23,706 nucleotides of DNA from assembly GCA_030621655.1 (NCBI GenBank), contig JAUXHH010000004.1:1-23706 (forward strand), given 5' to 3'. Each line of letters begins with the position of its first letter. Position 1 is the first letter of the stretch. The DNA comes from Desulfobacterales bacterium. Its GTDB lineage: Bacteria > Desulfobacterota > Desulfobulbia > Desulfobulbales > BM004. Both the position numbers and the translations under genes were made by a program. The notes below the pieces were generated by a model. It did no database searches. It saw only the letters and a list, made by a program, of their open reading frames with translations, and was not told the origin of the DNA. Below, piece after piece: positions 23,141 to 23,706 of this stretch.

Positions 23141-23527
23141 TCACAAATAATCCTTTGAAACTTTTGGCGTTGCTTTCATGAACCACCAGCCAACCACGAG
23201 CACAGCTCCGAGACCATCAGCCACCACATCCCAGAAACTGACAAACCGCCCAGGTATAAAAGATTGATGAAATTCGTCGCTGATGCCGAAAAGCAGACAA
23301 AGTAATACGACAATTATTGCTGCAGTAAATTTATTATTATTAGTATTGAAAAAAGGCTGCAAACCATACAAGAATGTTCCAGCCAGACAGCCATAGGCGA
23401 TGCCATGGGCCAACTTGTCAATACCGGAAAAATGGGGAAGCTGGATAAAATCACCGGGTTGGTGGGATAGATAAAAAATTATCCCCATGATGCATACCAT
23501 GGGGATAAAGCGAGCATAAACCTTCAC
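23141..23527 (-). CDS. VanZ-like family membrane protein
   Basis: This small 128-residue protein has three or four hydrophobic segments (about 8-20, 42-58, 68-83, 100-116). It has the VanZ-like core: DKLAHGIAYG (37-46) and SDEFHQSFIPGR (83-94) followed by SFWDVVADGLGA. VanZ confers low-level teicoplanin resistance in enterococci, but most bacterial homologues have no known role. The start is a GTG at 23527, with GGGAAG about ten bases upstream; the first ATG is nine codons in. The upstream neighbour ends 21 bases before it, so the two are likely co-transcribed. Confidence 0.87.
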   Translation of the reverse strand: MKVYARFIPMVCIMGIIFYLSHQPGDFIQLPHFSGIDKLAHGIAYGCLAGTFLYGLQPFFNTNNNKFTAAIIVVLLCLLFGISDEFHQSFIPGRFVSFWDVVADGLGAVLVVGWWFMKATPKVSKDYL

Positions 23528-23548
23528 AATAAATTACTTCCCTGCGGG

Positions 23549-23706
23549 TTAGGCTTCTCCAGTTGCCGGTTCTTGATCAATGTGGACACTTTCGAGCTGC
23601 TCAGGAGAATACTTTTTCTTAATGCGCTTGATTGCCGCAAGTATTGGATGGGTGGGATAGTTATCGATTTTCTCAACTTTCTTATCTTTATATGCAGTAG
23701 TGACAA
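23549..23706 (-). CDS. C-terminal end of an unrecognised gene, continuing beyond the window
   Basis: The last 51 residues of a gene running off the window edge are visible, ending GEA and a TAA at 23549-23551. The segment is charged and codon-like: AYKDKKVEKIDNYPTHP, then ILAAIKRIKKKYSPEQLESV. An alternative open frame in the same strand (to 23524) is serine- and leucine-rich and shorter on sense features, so this frame is preferred. I do not recognise the family. The residues suggest a helical, soluble C-terminus. Confidence 0.6.
   Translation of the reverse strand, partial: VTTAYKDKKVEKIDNYPTHPILAAIKRIKKKYSPEQLESVHIDQEPATGEA

Noticed and set aside
23524..23706. Alternative minus-strand open frame overlapping the VanZ start
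   Set aside because: Its residues are rich in Ser, Leu and Ile with no recognisable pattern, whereas the other frame ending at 23549 has charged, codon-biased protein-like sequence.

Overview
The window (about 23.7 kb) looks like chromosomal DNA of an anaerobic Desulfobacterota (deltaproteobacterial) organism, probably a sulfate reducer near Desulfobulbales. The reasons are the DUF4390-NtrY-NtrX-HemB cluster, the separate IMP cyclohydrolase, the density of sensor kinases, and an hgcA-hgcB pair. The taxonomic call is inference; no rRNA or other phylogenetic marker is present. Genes are dense with short gaps. No phage, transposase, CRISPR array or tRNA was recognised.

Layout. Positions 1-2,245 hold a secreted PafA-type alkaline phosphatase (minus) and its upstream gap. 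2,246-4,789 hold a small SpoIIAA/STAS-like protein (plus) converging on a peptidase-U32 (RlhA-like) protein (minus). 4,790-5,086 is a cluster of hairpins and GGCACAAA inverted repeats. 5,087-9,226 is a minus-strand run: purH(IMP cyclohydrolase only)-purN-pyrR with overlapping genes, then a 146-bp hairpin repeat, an atypical GAF/histidine kinase and a rhomboid protease. 9,368-10,992 hold an Hsp15-like S4 protein and a zinc-ribbon/PilZ/receiver fusion. 10,993-12,292 hold a decayed VOC-family gene start and a YchF-like GTPase paralogue. 12,293-14,600 contain the most notable locus: arsR-hgcA-hgcB on the minus strand, the cobalamin-protein/ferredoxin pair that methylates mercury. It has a readable promoter (TTGACA-N17-TATCGT), an operator-like inverted repeat over the -10 box, and a second perfect palindrome just before the arsR start. 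14,749-20,905 is the plus-strand run DUF4390-ntrY-ntrX-hemB-membrane protein. 20,926 to the end holds a PAS-PAS-GAF histidine kinase, a VanZ-like protein and the C-terminal end of an unrecognised gene, all minus.

How parts work together. ArsR probably senses a thiophilic metal or metalloid through its Cys-x-Cys pair and controls hgcAB. HgcB supplies electrons to the corrinoid of HgcA, which transfers methyl to Hg(II). HemB, nearby but on the other strand, makes porphobilinogen, the shared precursor of haem, sirohaem and the corrinoid that HgcA needs; that link is functional only. Two structurally similar hairpin repeats (146 and 120 bp), a heptamer array and the GGCACAAA repeats suggest a genome populated by small non-coding repeat families.
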